Source: Antennarius striatus
Taxonomy: Eukaryota; Chordata; Actinopteri; Lophiiformes; Antennariidae
Assembly (NCBI RefSeq): GCF_040054535.1
Contig: NC_090793.1
Span: 19,680,001 to 19,744,000, forward strand
Length of the DNA: 64,000 nucleotides
Direction of reading: 5' to 3'
Positions 27,231 to 38,825 of the stretch are shown piece after piece (position 1 is the stretch's first letter; each line of letters begins with the position of its first letter). The notes beneath the pieces were generated by a model. It saw nothing but the letters and a program-made list of their open reading frames with translations, had not been told where the DNA came from and made no database searches. Both the position numbers and the translations under genes were made by a program.

Positions 27231-28240
27231 CGGGTAAATGTACTCACACCACTTCCTGCTCAGTGAAAACATTTCCATTTCGATTTTGAGTTTTGTTTTT
27301 ACGCGGCCCCTGAACGCAGCGCGGCCCCTGAACGCAGCGCGGCCGTACGACAAGGCAGGCTCGGCTCAGCATCAGCTTTAAATGGTGACAGAAAAGGACG
27401 TCTTGATGGAACTGAAACGCACAGATAATCTGTACGACAGACTAATTGAAATCTTCTTGGGGAAAGAAAGGAGGATGGATTTTGTGTGCAAATAAAAATG
27501 ATTTTTGGTGAGTAAAATGTGGTTATATTCCTAAATAATATTCCAATTTTATGAGGTTATTGTTGATGCTTTTTACGTGTATCGTGGCTGTAGCTGCAGT
27601 AAAGGTTTTGTGGCCAGAAAAATAGTTATTGAGGGTTCGATTGATTCAGACGGAGTTATTTAGGAAGACGTGTCTATGACGTTTTCTACGTTCGTGAAGG
27701 ATCTGTAACCTTGATGCCCTCTGGTGGACATAGTGGGTAACTACAACAACATTGATATAAAGTTAGACGTTGTTAAATCATCAACAGCTTCCGGTTTTGA
27801 CTATCAAAATAATTTTGATAGAAGGAACTAATGCGTGTGAACCCTCGTAATGACGTGAAGTTGTTCTCCTTCACACCTCGTCCTCCCTACACGTCTTTAT
27901 TTCTAACAATGGTTCAAAATTATGTAAAAACAATTAAAAATAAAACTCGTCGCCAGTTTTTGCTCGTACTTTTCTCTTGAAATTGTATTATTAATTTATT
28001 TCCTGTTCGTTTGATGCTTTTATTTTGACCGACCACCGGACATGAACACATGTTGATGACACTGCCCTCCTGTGGTCAGTGACCGTATCACACATTTTAG
28101 TTTTACTCAGTCTTCATGTCCGAACCCAGACGAACAATCATCTACTTTATCTCTAGGAAACTCTAACGAGAAGAGACACAAAAACCTCGGGTAAATGTAC
28201 TCAGACCACTTCCTGCTCAGAGAATACATTTCCTACCCTC
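27231..28240 (+). repeat. Mosaic of repeat families R1 and R2
   Basis: It contains R1 copy 1 (about 27650-27840), an R2 copy (about 27998-28165) and two copies of a phrase CCTCGGGTAAATGTACTC (27231 and 28187) that continues CACTTCCTGCTCAG. No reading frame or terminal repeats explain it. The unit structure suggests nested or tandem duplication. Confidence 0.7.
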
Positions 28241-28389
28241 CTGTGCTCATTCTGAGTAACCATAACAGCAACAATACCCCTTTACGTAATTAAATTTACA
28301 CAAGTATTGATATACTTAAATACAACATCACCAACAGCCTTGAGACAAACATAATAGTAACGTTTAATTTCCCAGCTTTATATCTGTTA

Positions 28390-28600
28390 AACTGTTCCGT
28401 GTAAAACTACACAACAAAGTTATTTCGGAGGACGTGTCTATAATGTAATTCTTCGTTCTTGAAGGATCTGTAACCTTGATGCCCTCTGGTGGACATAGTG
28501 GGTAACTACAACAACATTAAGATAAAGTTAGACGTTGATAGATTGTTAACAGCTTCCGGTTTTGACTATCAAAATAATTTGGATCGAAGGCACTAATGCG
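28390..28600 (+). repeat. Repeat family R1, copy 2
   Basis: GATGCCCTCTGGTGGACATA, GGGTAACTACAACAACATT and ACAGCTTCCGGTTTTGACTA are shared with 27650-27840 and with 41150-41340. Confidence 0.8.
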
Positions 28601-28681
28601 TGTTAACCCCCCAACCCCATGTCAAAACACATCATCTTGATATGTCATGATTTTATATTTCATTTAATATTTCTGCTCATT

Positions 28682-28816
28682 TTCATCACGTGATTCCATC
28701 CATCCGTGACTCCGTCACCGCTGGACCTGTTGGTCTTGTCGTGTTTTTGTTCAAACTGAGCGCTGAATCCTGCAGTATTTCGCTTTTTTGTTTTGATAAA
28801 ACACAAGTTGTGATTA

Positions 28817-28886
<70 letters not shown>

Positions 28887-29415
28887 CCTCATTAAACTGC
28901 TTTTTATTTTTTGTTCATGTCAGATGCAGGCCTCAAAATTAAAAAATAAATTCATAAACTGGCGTTTATTGAAGGCTGCTGCCTCGTTGGATTATTGGAC
29001 GATACCAGGAAGCGGGAGGAATCAATTCTGGATCAGTTGCGCGCAGGTTTTGGTGTGTAAAAAATGGATTTTGGTTAGAAATTCCTGGATTGTAATCCTT
29101 CTGGTAGGAATGAGGAGGAGGATTATGGATTATTGTGTCTGAATATTTCAGAATACCCGGCGCTGAGTGCGCGTTAGGAACGTGCGGCGCTGTTTATCAT
29201 CGAAACAGAATCTCTTGTGCGTAATGAGGTGAAGTTGTTCTGAAGCTTCGTTAATCCACTAAATGTTTCCCTTTTGGGATCTGATCCTGTCAGTTATCAT
29301 TTAAAGCAGTGTGCCCCTGGAACAGAACACCCTCCTCTAGTGAATAAATACGAAAATATACAGGAAAAACACATAATAATTATTGTAGAGTATTTTATCA
29401 TCAGATCATCAGTCC
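28682..29415 (+). repeat. Duplicated block, copy 2
   Basis: It repeats the end of pgm1 and its 3' flank from 24918 on, in the same orientation about 3.8 kb downstream, with its own (TG)n tract at 28819-28885. Only the last few bases of pgm1 coding sequence are included. Confidence 0.9.
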
Positions 29416-29589
29416 TGTTTATTTCATTTCGCAGCACCTTAACAGGTGAACTACCAGACGTCACAAACAGGAAGTGTGTGTTTGAGCATTACATGTCTTA
29501 CTATTTTAAATGTATACAATCCTAAAACTGCTAGAAATGCAAACTAGCAGTAGCCCCCATCTCCCTTCTCGTTCGGGTTCTCTAAAGGT

Positions 29590-29990
29590 GAAGTAGATGA
29601 TTGTTCGTCTGGGTTCAGACGCTAAAATATGTCCTACAGCCATTGACCACAGGAGGGCAGTGTAGGAACAACATGGATAAAGCTGGATGGAATCGCCGAT
29701 GTAGGTTCATTTCCGGTGGCCTCTCAAAATAAGAGCATCAAACTAACGAAGTGTTATTTTTCAATGTAATGAAGAAAATAAGAGAAAATTTTGAGTGACG
29801 CGTTCTTAATGTCTTTACATCTGTTTTGAAAGAATGCCACGAATTAACATACAGACGAGTTTTCCACAAAGATTTATTAATTTATTAATTGCGTAAAGGT
29901 ATGTATCATTGATGTTATAATTACCCAGTTTTGCCACAGGAGGGTAGGAAATGTATTTCCTAAGCAGGAAGTGGTGTGAATACAGACTCG
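29590..29990 (-). repeat. Repeat family R2, reverse copy
   Basis: It contains the phrases TTGACCACAGGAGGGCAGTG and CCTCTCAAAATAAGAGCATC, reverse complements of parts of the 28.0 kb copy, followed by CACTTCCTGCTTAGGAAATA in reverse. Confidence 0.7.
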
Positions 29991-30334
29991 AACATGAATT
30001 CAGCATGCATGTCGTGTTTTCTCTGCATTTTCTTTCTTTTAGAGGTTTTTGTGTCTTTTCTTTGTGTTCTTTTTTGTTTGTGTTCACCTCAGGAGTTACA
30101 TCTTTTATTTGTTGGTTTTGTTGGTCTCCAAACTTTTTCCCATCAGGGCCACATGACTTGTCCTTTCTCCGATGGGTTTGGAACAGAAATTGCAGGGGTA
30201 CCTCAATGTAAACATTTACTGTCTTCTGGAAAGTCGTGGGTTAAATCTACGGGTCAGAACCCAGAAGAAGGTTCAAACATTTTCAAATAAAACAGAAGTT
30301 AGTACAGTTAAACAAGTCGTCCTCGTCCTCATCA

Positions 30335-30480
30335 GAGCAGCACGGCGGCGCAGCGGTAACGCTGTCGCCTCACAGCCAGGAGGTCTGGGGTTCAAATCCC
30401 ACAAGGGCCTCTCTGTGAGGAGTTTGCATGTTCTCCACGTGTCTGGTGGGTCCAAAAACATGCGCATAGCTAAGTTAAAG
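30335..30480 (+). mobile_element. tRNA-like (SINE-type) repeat
   Basis: GGCGCAGCGGTAACGCTGTC looks like an A box and GGTTCAAATCCCAC a B box, followed by TGTGAGGAGTTTGCATGTTC, a phrase seen widely in fish interspersed repeats. It does not fold as an intact tRNA by eye. Confidence 0.6.
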
Positions 30481-30639
30481 TGATCATAGGTGTGAAGGAG
30501 GGTGTGAGGACACACCCAGGGGGGGTCATTGTAGTGGGGAATTGGTTCTAAACCTGGTTACAGAAACCAGGTTTAGACCTGGGTCTTTTGTTGTTTCCTC
30601 CACCTGTGAACCCCATAAATACAAGTTCCAACCCAAACC

Positions 30640-30865
30640 CCAGCAGCTGAAGGTTCAGCTCAGAGAGATGAGAGGAGAAACTCAGACCTGAGGTTATGGG
30701 TTCAAATCCCAGCTGCTGCCTTTACATTTTCTCCAGAGTGTTGTGAATAATAAATACAACATCCGACCACTTCCTGTGTGTGGAGTCAGGTAGCTCAGCC
30801 TGTGAAGGTGCTGAGCAGGTGTGCAGACATCATAGGTTCAAATCCCACCAGCCCCCATCATTTTT
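30640..30865 (+). repeat. Two further tRNA-like promoter pairs
   Basis: GGGTTCAAATCCCAG at about 30699 and AGGTTCAAATCCCAC at about 30833 are B-box matches. The second follows TAGCTCAGCCTG (A-box-like) by about 40 bp, the normal tRNA spacing. They could be degenerate tRNA genes or SINE heads. Confidence 0.5.
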
Positions 30866-31331
30866 TCAGGCTGTTTCCTGAGTGACGAAGACAAATACGC
30901 CCGGAGAAAAGGTGTGAGCGTGAAGGAATCGGTAGTGTGGTGGGTTAGCCCGTAACCATTTGAGCCCCCGGTGTCACATCCATGTCCCAACCCAGCGCTG
31001 CAGGTTCTGGATCAAACTGTGTCTCGCAGTAACGAGGCCCGGGGGGGGCCGTGTCCCCTCCGCGGGTCTGGAGCTATAGAAAGAGGGGGTTATGGAGACC
31101 TGAACCAGAAACGGCTGACCTTTTATTGCTTTAATGAACATGAATGATTTATTTTGAAATGAGGCAGGAGGCAGCCGCCAGGCGAAGAACGTTCCGACGT
31201 CTTCAGGTTTGTAGGTAGTAACAGAAAAAAGGCAGGATCACGTTTTTGAGAACCACCACCTGTTATTTACTATCATGAAGTAACTTCTACTAGTCACCTT
31301 CTCTGGGATCGTCACAGAGAAAAAGGCCTTG

Positions 31332-31427
31332 GACAATAACTTCCTGTTGGACATTAACTTCCTGTTGGACATTAACTTCCTGTTGGACATTAACTTCCTG
31401 TTGGACATTAACTTCCTGTTGGACATG
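31332..31427. repeat. 18-bp tandem repeat
   Basis: About five perfect copies of AACTTCCTGTTGGACATT. Confidence 0.95.
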
Positions 31428-32234
31428 AACTTTAATAAACCAGAGATTATTTAATCCCTGGACGAGGTACAGGTTTTCAAATTGAACAAAAGGGCCAAAG
31501 GAAGCTGCTCAAACAGAGGAACACAACCCCAAGAGGACCACTGGATTTGTCTGTAAATTACAAGTACAATGAAAACAAAACCCACAAAGTAATCTGATTA
31601 CATTTGTACAAAAAAAGTGTTGAGCAGCCCCCCCCCCACTCCTAATGCTAACACAATCCAGCGCCTGCCTGCAGTCGACAGGTGACTACCTCGGCCCACT
31701 CCTCCACAATGTGGTCCCACATTTGGTTCAAACACCTCCAGGAGGAAACGAGGCAGACTGTCTGTGAGGACAGCCCCCCCCCCCGTCTGAACAGCTGAAG
31801 ACGATTTGAGGGCTCCCGCTCTGATTGAGGGTCTGGGATTGGAGCGCTCCGAGGAGGACATGCTGCACCAATCAGGAGCCGGGGATGGAACAGGTGGAGT
31901 GGGCGGAGCCAGGACTGGTGGTGGTGACGCGTTGGGGGGGAGGAACCAAACAAACATGAAAACCTGTAACAATCACACACAGATGTGTTGTTAGTTTCTG
32001 TTGGAACACACCTGTCTGAAGGGGGGGGGGCACTGTGTTTATTCTGACACTACATCATCTTTAACACTAATCCAGCTGCAGGCTCTGTCGGCTCTGTGGT
32101 TCGAACACCAAAGACATGGATGTCGGCTCTGATGCTCCACAGACCCCCCCTCCAGGTCCATCAGTGTAACACAAAACACCCCCAAACCGTCACAACACTA
32201 ACCCCCCCCCCCCATCACATTTAAATGACCCTAA

Positions 32235-32760
32235 GGCGGGGGGGTCAAAGTCAAATACACAGAGGGCCAAAAAAACAAATGTGCTTGAAGCCGAGGGCCG
32301 GACTGGTTCAGTGTTTATTAAACACAGTGACATGAACACAGCCTTTTAAACAGTTATTACTTCATGATTAAATTAATAAAGAAATACTTTATTATGGCTG
32401 TCAGTAACTTCAGGGGAAACATTAATATCAAGATAAACACATAAATGAAATTGCATGAGGTACAAACTGAAAATGTGTTATTCTGCTGCTCTATGATCCG
32501 ACCAATCACTGCCTTCAAAGAGTAAAATAAAAAAATTAAATAAATACATGTAAATCAAATCAGTTGTATTCTTTGTTATGGCTCTTATCTGTATTTTTCC
32601 CTGAGTCCATTCAACTGAAATAAATATAAATAAATAAAATACAGAAATCTATGGCACACAGACTAAACAACACTTCCTTCAAGGAGACATCACGTCTTGT
32701 AGAAACAAAAGTGTGATGCTCACTGGTCTGAGGCTGACCTGGTGTCTGATGGGGTCATCT
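32235..32760. mobile_element. hAT-like non-autonomous repeat
   Basis: The left end GGGGTCAAAGTCAAATACAC with AGAGGGCCAAA and CCGAGGGCCGGACTGG is a phrase shared by many fish hAT derivatives. The right end is not clear. Confidence 0.5.
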
Positions 32761-33109
32761 TTCATCAGGTCCATCAATGCTGGGGGTCAGGAACCCTCAG
32801 GATGGAGTGAAGGTGTTCATCAGTCAGACGCTCCTGTGTGACGTTCGGTTCATCTTCATCAGACAAACATTCTTCACGTCTGTGCGGCTGAAGACAGAGA
32901 AGGTCCGAGCAGCTGGCGGCTGGGGCATTGTGTCGGGGGGGGGGACGGTGAAACGCTTGAAACCCCCCCGCTGTCAGCGTCCACCTCCCTTTTAGCCAGT
33001 TTTGAGGAGGGGGGGGGGGTAACTATATCCAACCTTCGGCCTGACTGCTGATAAACAATTAAACCAAAGCCCTCTTGCGGCTCTGCATGACTTCCGCTAC
33101 CGTTGCATT

Positions 33110-33440
33110 GTGGGTAATGTAGTGTTCTGGGTTCAGACACGAAGACTTGAGTAAAGTTAGAATGTCATACAGCCATTGACCACAGGAGGGCACTGTAGGC
33201 ACAACATGAAGATGGATGTAACCGCCGATATAGGTTGATTTCCGATGACCTCTCAAAATAAAAGCATCAGAGTACAGTATAATAACAGTATATCAAGTAC
33301 TGTACAGTATAATAACAGTATAACAAGTACAGTATCATGTTTCAGTGTAATGAGGAAAAGTTCGACATGTTTTTTACATCAGTTTTGAACAAATACGACA
33401 AATGTACATATAGACGATTTTTCAGTATTTTATAATATAG
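33110..33440 (-). repeat. Repeat family R2, second reverse copy
   Basis: CCATTGACCACAGGAGGGCA and CCTCTCAAAATAAAAGCATC match the 29.6 kb copy in the same orientation. A small CAGTATAATAACAGTATA repeat interrupts it. Confidence 0.7.
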
Positions 33441-33560
33441 ATAGATAGATATACTTTATTAATCCCGGAGGAAATTGCATATATCCATATATATATGTAT
33501 ATATGGATATATATATATATATATATCCAATATATATATATATATATTATATACAACAGA
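33430..33560. repeat. GATA/AT microsatellite with repeat tail
   Basis: TAGATAGATAGATATACTTT ATTAATCCC is a common element tail in fish, followed by (TA)n with ATGG interruptions. Confidence 0.7.
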
Positions 33561-33779
33561 ATAAAAAGTTTGAGTCAGATATGTACAAAAACATCCATCG
33601 TCCGATCTGTTTCCTGAAGCGTCTGGTGGTGGGAGGAGCTTCTGCAGTACCTTGTTCTGGTTGGGAAGGGTTCAACAAACATGACCATCGATCAGTCGGT
33701 CGATCAGTGAATTGATCGGTGAATCCTTCGACACTTGTTTTCAGGAAGTTGTGGGCCGGCCCTCTGGCTCCTCCCACAC

Positions 33780-34535
33780 ACGCCCACTTACTCTGCTCCG
33801 ATTGGAGGTTCTCGGTCAGGTGGGCCATGGGGACAAACGGGGGCTGCAGAGCCTCACGGGGACCTGTCCTCTGGGCGCGTCCAGGTGCAGCAGGTATCTC
33901 AGGAGGGGGGCAAACGGTCCCCCAGCTCGGAGTCGTCATGTTTCAGGTGGAACTGATTCAGAAACAGATTCGGGTCAGCTGATTGGACGCCAGTCTCTGA
34001 GGGACGGCTACCGACAGACAGTAAAGACTGCTCACGTCCAGACTCCAGATCCCTGCTCCGCCTGTCCTGCTGTATCTCCTCCATTTGCCCTTAGCTGCCC
34101 TGTACGGCCCCAAGGTCTGATGGGAAAACATGTCAGTAACACTCATTTAAAGCAATCATGTAGATTCAGATAAACAACACGTCTCCTACCATTAGCTTCC
34201 ATCGGACTGACTCGGTGTCCTGCACCTCCAGGAAGTAAGACCTGGTGCACATCCCAGCAGACAGCAGCTCGTCGTCCGATGAACCTGAGGATGTTTGACC
34301 CGGGTTCAGGGGGGTCAGGAGCGTCAGGAGGTGACCAGACAGACAGGAGGCGGGTCTGAGTCCATGTTCTGATGGAGGACACGTTCCAGTCCAAATAACT
34401 ACCGTCCAAAGCTCAACCCGCCACTGAAGACGTCTTTTCCCTTCTTCATCGACGATCCTCATCGCCACCTTCTCCTGCGTGTCCATGTTTGTACACATGT
34501 GTACTTTACCGAAGCTCCCTTTACCCAAAAACCTT
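33780..34535 (-). pseudogene. Broken HIPK-like protein kinase
   Basis: On the minus strand, about 34420-34533 encodes a glycine-rich loop and start of a kinase N-lobe (FLGKGSFGKVHMCTN, then VAMRIVDEE). The VAIK-type lysine is Arg. Next comes 34193-34287 (LLSAGMCTRSYFLEVQDTES) with flanking AG/GT, then about 33780-34000 with QFHLKHDD, LLRYLLHLDAPRG and EALQPPFVPMAHL. The last phrase matches the end of the HIPK kinase domain (LxHPFVTMTHL). The part with HRD and DFG motifs is absent: only about 130 bp separate the first two exons. The C-terminal exon needs a frame change to join its parts. The fish HIPK-like kinase family is large and variable; this copy looks dead. Homology by memory, so the subfamily is uncertain. 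Confidence 0.65.
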
Positions 34536-35459
34536 TGCAGTGTAGCGAGTGTCGCTTCTGTACAGACAATAGCAGCTACGGATCTCTACGGGTTTATGAC
34601 CTGTGATGACAGAAGAGCTTTAAATGTGTGTTTAGTGACATTCAGTGACAGCGTTTCCTGGTGAACTTCCTACAACTTCTGTCCGCTGGCTTCAGCTTTT
34701 AAAACCATCCACCAAAAATGTCTGATTTAATTAAAAGTCTGATTTAATGTCAAGCCTCCTCTTTGGGGGTTCAAGAGACCGAACAGCGGCTCGCTCTGAC
34801 CGAAAGTCAAAGTTTAGCATTGACGCTAGCTGAGAGTGGCTAACTGCTGCTACCTGTCAGCTGTTAGCTACCTGTTAGCCACTTTCTTTGAAAACTGCTT
34901 CACATTTAGTCTTCCGTGTTTTTCCAGGTATTTTTCCAACTGATATTTGACGTGCTGGTGAAAATATTTCACTCAGGGGTTTAAAGACGCGCCGCTGAGT
35001 CGTTTCCTTCAGTATTTGTGTCATGTGATCTTAATTTAATGAACTCCAAAACAATTTACCTTCAAAAACGTCTCCGGTGACATGTTACCCCACCAGCGTT
35101 GATCCCGGCAGGAATCCTCCTCGTGGAGCAGTGCAGCCTCCCGATGAGGTCATCCTCCGGGGTGGCGGCCCCGACCCCGGTCTATTTAGGATGTTTGGAA
35201 CGTTCACCTCCTGAAACTGACATTTTCTCCCCGGGTTTGAAGGCTTTTTAAGAGGGGGGGTTAGTTATGTGGTCTGGTTGCCATGGCTGCAGACGAGATA
35301 GAGGAGATGACGTCTGAATGTCCTAAGTCGGGCCCACTTTTAGACAAACACCCGCCCTAAAGGTGGAGAAAGCATTTCTCTGACTGGGACAGATGACACA
35401 ATTGTAGGTGGGTGTGGCCTTTTAGCCACCCATGAGTTACAGCAGGAGACGGACGTGGT

Positions 35460-35810
35460 CATGATAATAAATTTTATTTAAAGGCACCTATAATGACACT
35501 CAAGTACACGTACAGAAATACACAAAGTCCATTAATCAATAAAAGAGCAATCAGTATCAGTTGGAATAGACGGCCTTAAACAGATTGAGTTGTGATTTGA
35601 AGTGGGGGAGTGAATTGATTTCTCAGTTGGGGTGGTAACGAGTTCCAGAGACGGGGAGCAGAGCAGATGAATGCTGAGGCTGAGGGGACAGACAGGTGCA
35701 AGGAGGAAGAGGATCTGAGGGAGCGGTGACAAGGAGAATGGACAAATATGGAGGGGCGAAGTCATACTGTAGATGGCCTTGAAAGTTAGGAGGATTTTGA
35801 GTTTGACACA
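35460..35810. mobile_element. Dispersed repeat fragments
   Basis: The phrases GGTGGTAACGAGTTCCAGAG and TAGATGGCCTTGAAAGTTAG occur in common teleost interspersed repeats. The right edge, TTTGAGTTTGACACATGTGC, looks like an end of a hAT MITE of the pgm1-intron kind. Confidence 0.5.
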
Positions 35811-36277
35811 TGTGCTCTAAGGACTGAAATGAACACTCTTCTGTTTGCCAAGCAGGTGAGGAAAGAAATAAAAAAAATATGGTGATGGTGTTTCAGTAGT
35901 TTGCACCATGACAACGCTCAAAATCAGAAGAAACAAACATCTGATGACACCTATTCACAGTTTCAACAGTTGCATTATTTGTCAAACACAAAAATGGCAT
36001 CACATATTTACATTTGGCAAATCACGATTCCTCCCCGTGCGACTTTACAAGAAAGTAAATTTGCAAAAGGAGGCGTTCAGGAGCAGACACAAAACACTCC
36101 AGTTAATCTGGAGAGGAAATGTTGACTTCATACATCTGGGACGAGAACATGCGAATAGACTACAGAGTTCTTCCTTCAGCACAACAGACTATGGACTCTA
36201 TTAGAAACTAATCACACACAGAACATACCCATCAGCTATCTGCTGGGGCACAAGCTATGTCTAAATGACTTGAATCA

Positions 36278-36570
36278 GCGGTCCCCAACCTTTTTTGTGC
36301 CACGGACGGGTTTCATTTAAGACAATATTTTCACAGACCAGCCTTCATTTGCTCGATTAGCCGTCCTGGCTAATAAACCATCCACAGTGGTCTGATGCAA
36401 ACATTGACAGCAAATAACCTCTTGTTCATAAATAATCAACATCTCTATAAACTTAATTATTATCGAACAAAAATCTTTTTTAACAAGAAAATCTAAGAAA
36501 ACTCAATGCCAGAGACTGCACTGATGTGGTTCACTTTGAAATATAGCAACTTGCAATCAGTGCATTCTAC
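36278..36570 (+). mobile_element. hAT-type DNA transposon fragment
   Basis: It starts CAGCGGTCCCCAACCTTTTT TGTGCCACGGAC, a well-known vertebrate hAT terminus, and continues AGACAATATTTTCACAGACC. The distal terminus was not found. Confidence 0.7.
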
Positions 36571-36629
36571 GTAGGAGAAATACTGAACATGTCTATGTTC
36601 TACCTGTGAGGACCTGACACAGCTCTGAG

Positions 36630-37110
36630 ACCCGTGTGGCTGGTGTTGACTGTTCCTACTGGCTGTTTAGGGTTAGGGATCCCGACTCTTGTGTTCAATG
36701 GACAATCCTTCAAATACTTCAGCCAATACCTTGGTTTCAAACACAGGAAAACAACACCTTATTGGCCTAGAGCAAATGCCGAGGTAGAGCGCTTCATGAA
36801 AACTTTGAAGAAGACCATTACTGCTACAACAGACTCCAGCTGAGTTACTGTACGGAAGGAAACTACATACAACCCTACCCACCATTCATCACTCCACACC
36901 TAACACCCAACTGCAGAACACAGAACACAGAACTGAGCAGAAGAGAGCTTGAGACAAAATACCCGGAGGAGCTGAAGATGAAGAGCCAAAAACTAGCTGC
37001 TCTGTCCAGAGAGCTGGATTACTACATTACTCATGATCCACAGACTTTCTCCTAGAAGAGAACGACCATACAGCATGACCAAAGTTTATTTACAACACAA
37101 CAATCTATTG
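36630..37110 (+). mobile_element. Ty3/Gypsy-like LTR element fossil, integrase part
   Basis: A stretch near 36670-36840 resembles the second half of a Ty3/Gypsy integrase core (FKYFSQYLGFKHRK, TPYWPRANAEVERF). Weakly similar sequence continues to about 37110. No LTRs, gag or reverse transcriptase were seen. It is an old, broken fragment with several breaks, next to a hAT remnant. Confidence 0.75.
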
Positions 37111-37689
37111 TGTTGTAAATTCCCTGTTTTCGCCAAGTTGTTTGCGATGTTTAGATTTAGTCAGGCACAGTGTTCGGACAGCTCAGATGCTCTGTGGGGG
37201 TCCTACCTACATGTTAACCAAGGTGACGATAGAGTTGGCGATCGTATGCTCCACGTAGGCTGTGTTTTTCTTACAAACCGAATTGTTCCCAAAGAATTTA
37301 AGTTCTGTAATGCTGCAAGTAATTAATTAAATATAAGAAGTCTGAATTGTTCCCTGTGTGGCACCTGCTCTCTGACCAGTTACCGCTGTGGATGAGCTGG
37401 TTCCAGCAAAGTCCACACCCTGACTGTGTAATAACAGCTAACCATGAACCACACTGACCTGAGATCAGACTGTAGCTGGAACTGATTCAGTTAAGAGTGA
37501 AACTGATCTTCTAAAGTTTCTGAGGAAAACCACCATCAGTGAAATGTAGTTTTTCTCAAATCAAAACAAAACTTTATTGAGATTTCAATTTCAAAAAAAA
37601 CAAATACTAGTGATGAAATGAAAGCAGTGAAGGCTGAAAGACTGATGAGGGGATTACAGGATGTGTCTGAAGGACAACACTCCAGCCTC

Positions 37690-38620
37690 TGTGTCACCTG
37701 GTGAAGTACGCTGATTATACAGTTCTCCCGTCCCTGCTCTCAGGTCCCTCACAGCATCATGGACCAGCTTTACAGTAGTTTGTGGAGCGGTGTGACAGCT
37801 CATGCCTTGAGCCGAACGTGAGCAAAACCAAAGATGGTGGGGACCGCTGCACCCACCACCTCACTTCATGGGAAGCCCATGGAGCAGGTGGATGAGTACA
37901 AATATCTGGGCACTAGTTTTGATAACCTGCTGAAATTCTCTAACACAGAGGAGATCCTCAGGAAATTTAATCAGTTGTAGTACCTCCAAAGAAAACTTAA
38001 TTCCTTTGAAGTCAGCAACAACATCCTGCTGGCTTCCTGTTACTCCTTCAATGAGAGCATCTCCACATTTTGCATAACTTTCTGGTTCCTCTGTCAGCCT
38101 ACAGAACAGAAACCAACTTGAGAAGATCACAAAAATCTGTTCTAAAATCACTGGAATTCCAACCAGATCCCTGTCCTCCATACATGAGAAACAAACACTT
38201 CAGCTGGCCAATAAAATCCTACAAGACTCCTCACACGCTCTACACTCCCCTCACAATGCCATGTCCGTTGCCCCGGCTGCAGGACAGAGGAGGAAAGCCA
38301 CCTTTGTTCCCAAAGCTGTCAACCTCCTAAACCCCTAAATCTTCAGTTTCTGTCTTTACCTGTGACTGCACACCTGTTGATGTTTACACTCTTCATACCA
38401 ACACACATAATACCGCCACAACAGGAAAGGTCTTGATATCTTTATAGTTTCACAATTTCCACAATCTATATATTTACCCCATTGCACATATATTGTTTGT
38501 TTTGTACATATCTGTATTTTGGTGTTAATGTTGGCTTTCTCTGTATTAAAATTTGCTGCTTTATGTGCCTTCAATTGCCCCTTGGGGACAAATAAAGTTT
38601 TTTGAATTTAATTGAATAAT
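37690..38620 (+). mobile_element. LINE-2 (L2) 3' end, broken
   Basis: Translated pieces match the C-terminal reverse transcriptase region of L2 elements: SKTKDGG, then EQVDEYKYLGTSFDN, then SNNILLASCYSFNES. These fall in different frames with stops between them. The tail CCCCTTGGGGACAAATAAAG followed by TTGAATTTAATTGAAT is the typical L2 3' end, so the element is 5' truncated and in plus orientation. Confidence 0.85.
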
Positions 38621-38623
38621 CGA

Positions 38624-38785
38624 TCCATTATAGATCTGTTATAGATCCACTTATAGATTGGTCATAGACCCCATTATAGATCTGTTCTAGATCCAGTTAC
38701 AGATCTGTCATAGACAACGCCATAGATCGGTTATAGATCCTCTGGTAGACCCCGTTACAGATCGGTTCTAGGTCGGTTCAAAGTG
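38624..38785. repeat. Degenerate minisatellite, unit about 20 bp
   Basis: Repeated TTATAGATC / GTTCTAGATCC / GTCATAGAC words directly after the L2 tail. Confidence 0.8.
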
Positions 38786-38825
38786 ATTACCGCCTCACCA
38801 ACGGGCCGCAAACACACAGACTCAC

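Noticed and set aside
35283-35300. GTTGCCATGGCTGC as an RFX X-box
   Set aside because: Only one half-site fits; no ciliary gene starts nearby.
35901-36204. 98-codon frame (TTLKIRRNKHLMTP...)
   Set aside because: It lies in repeat debris, matches no family I recognise and has no splice or promoter context.
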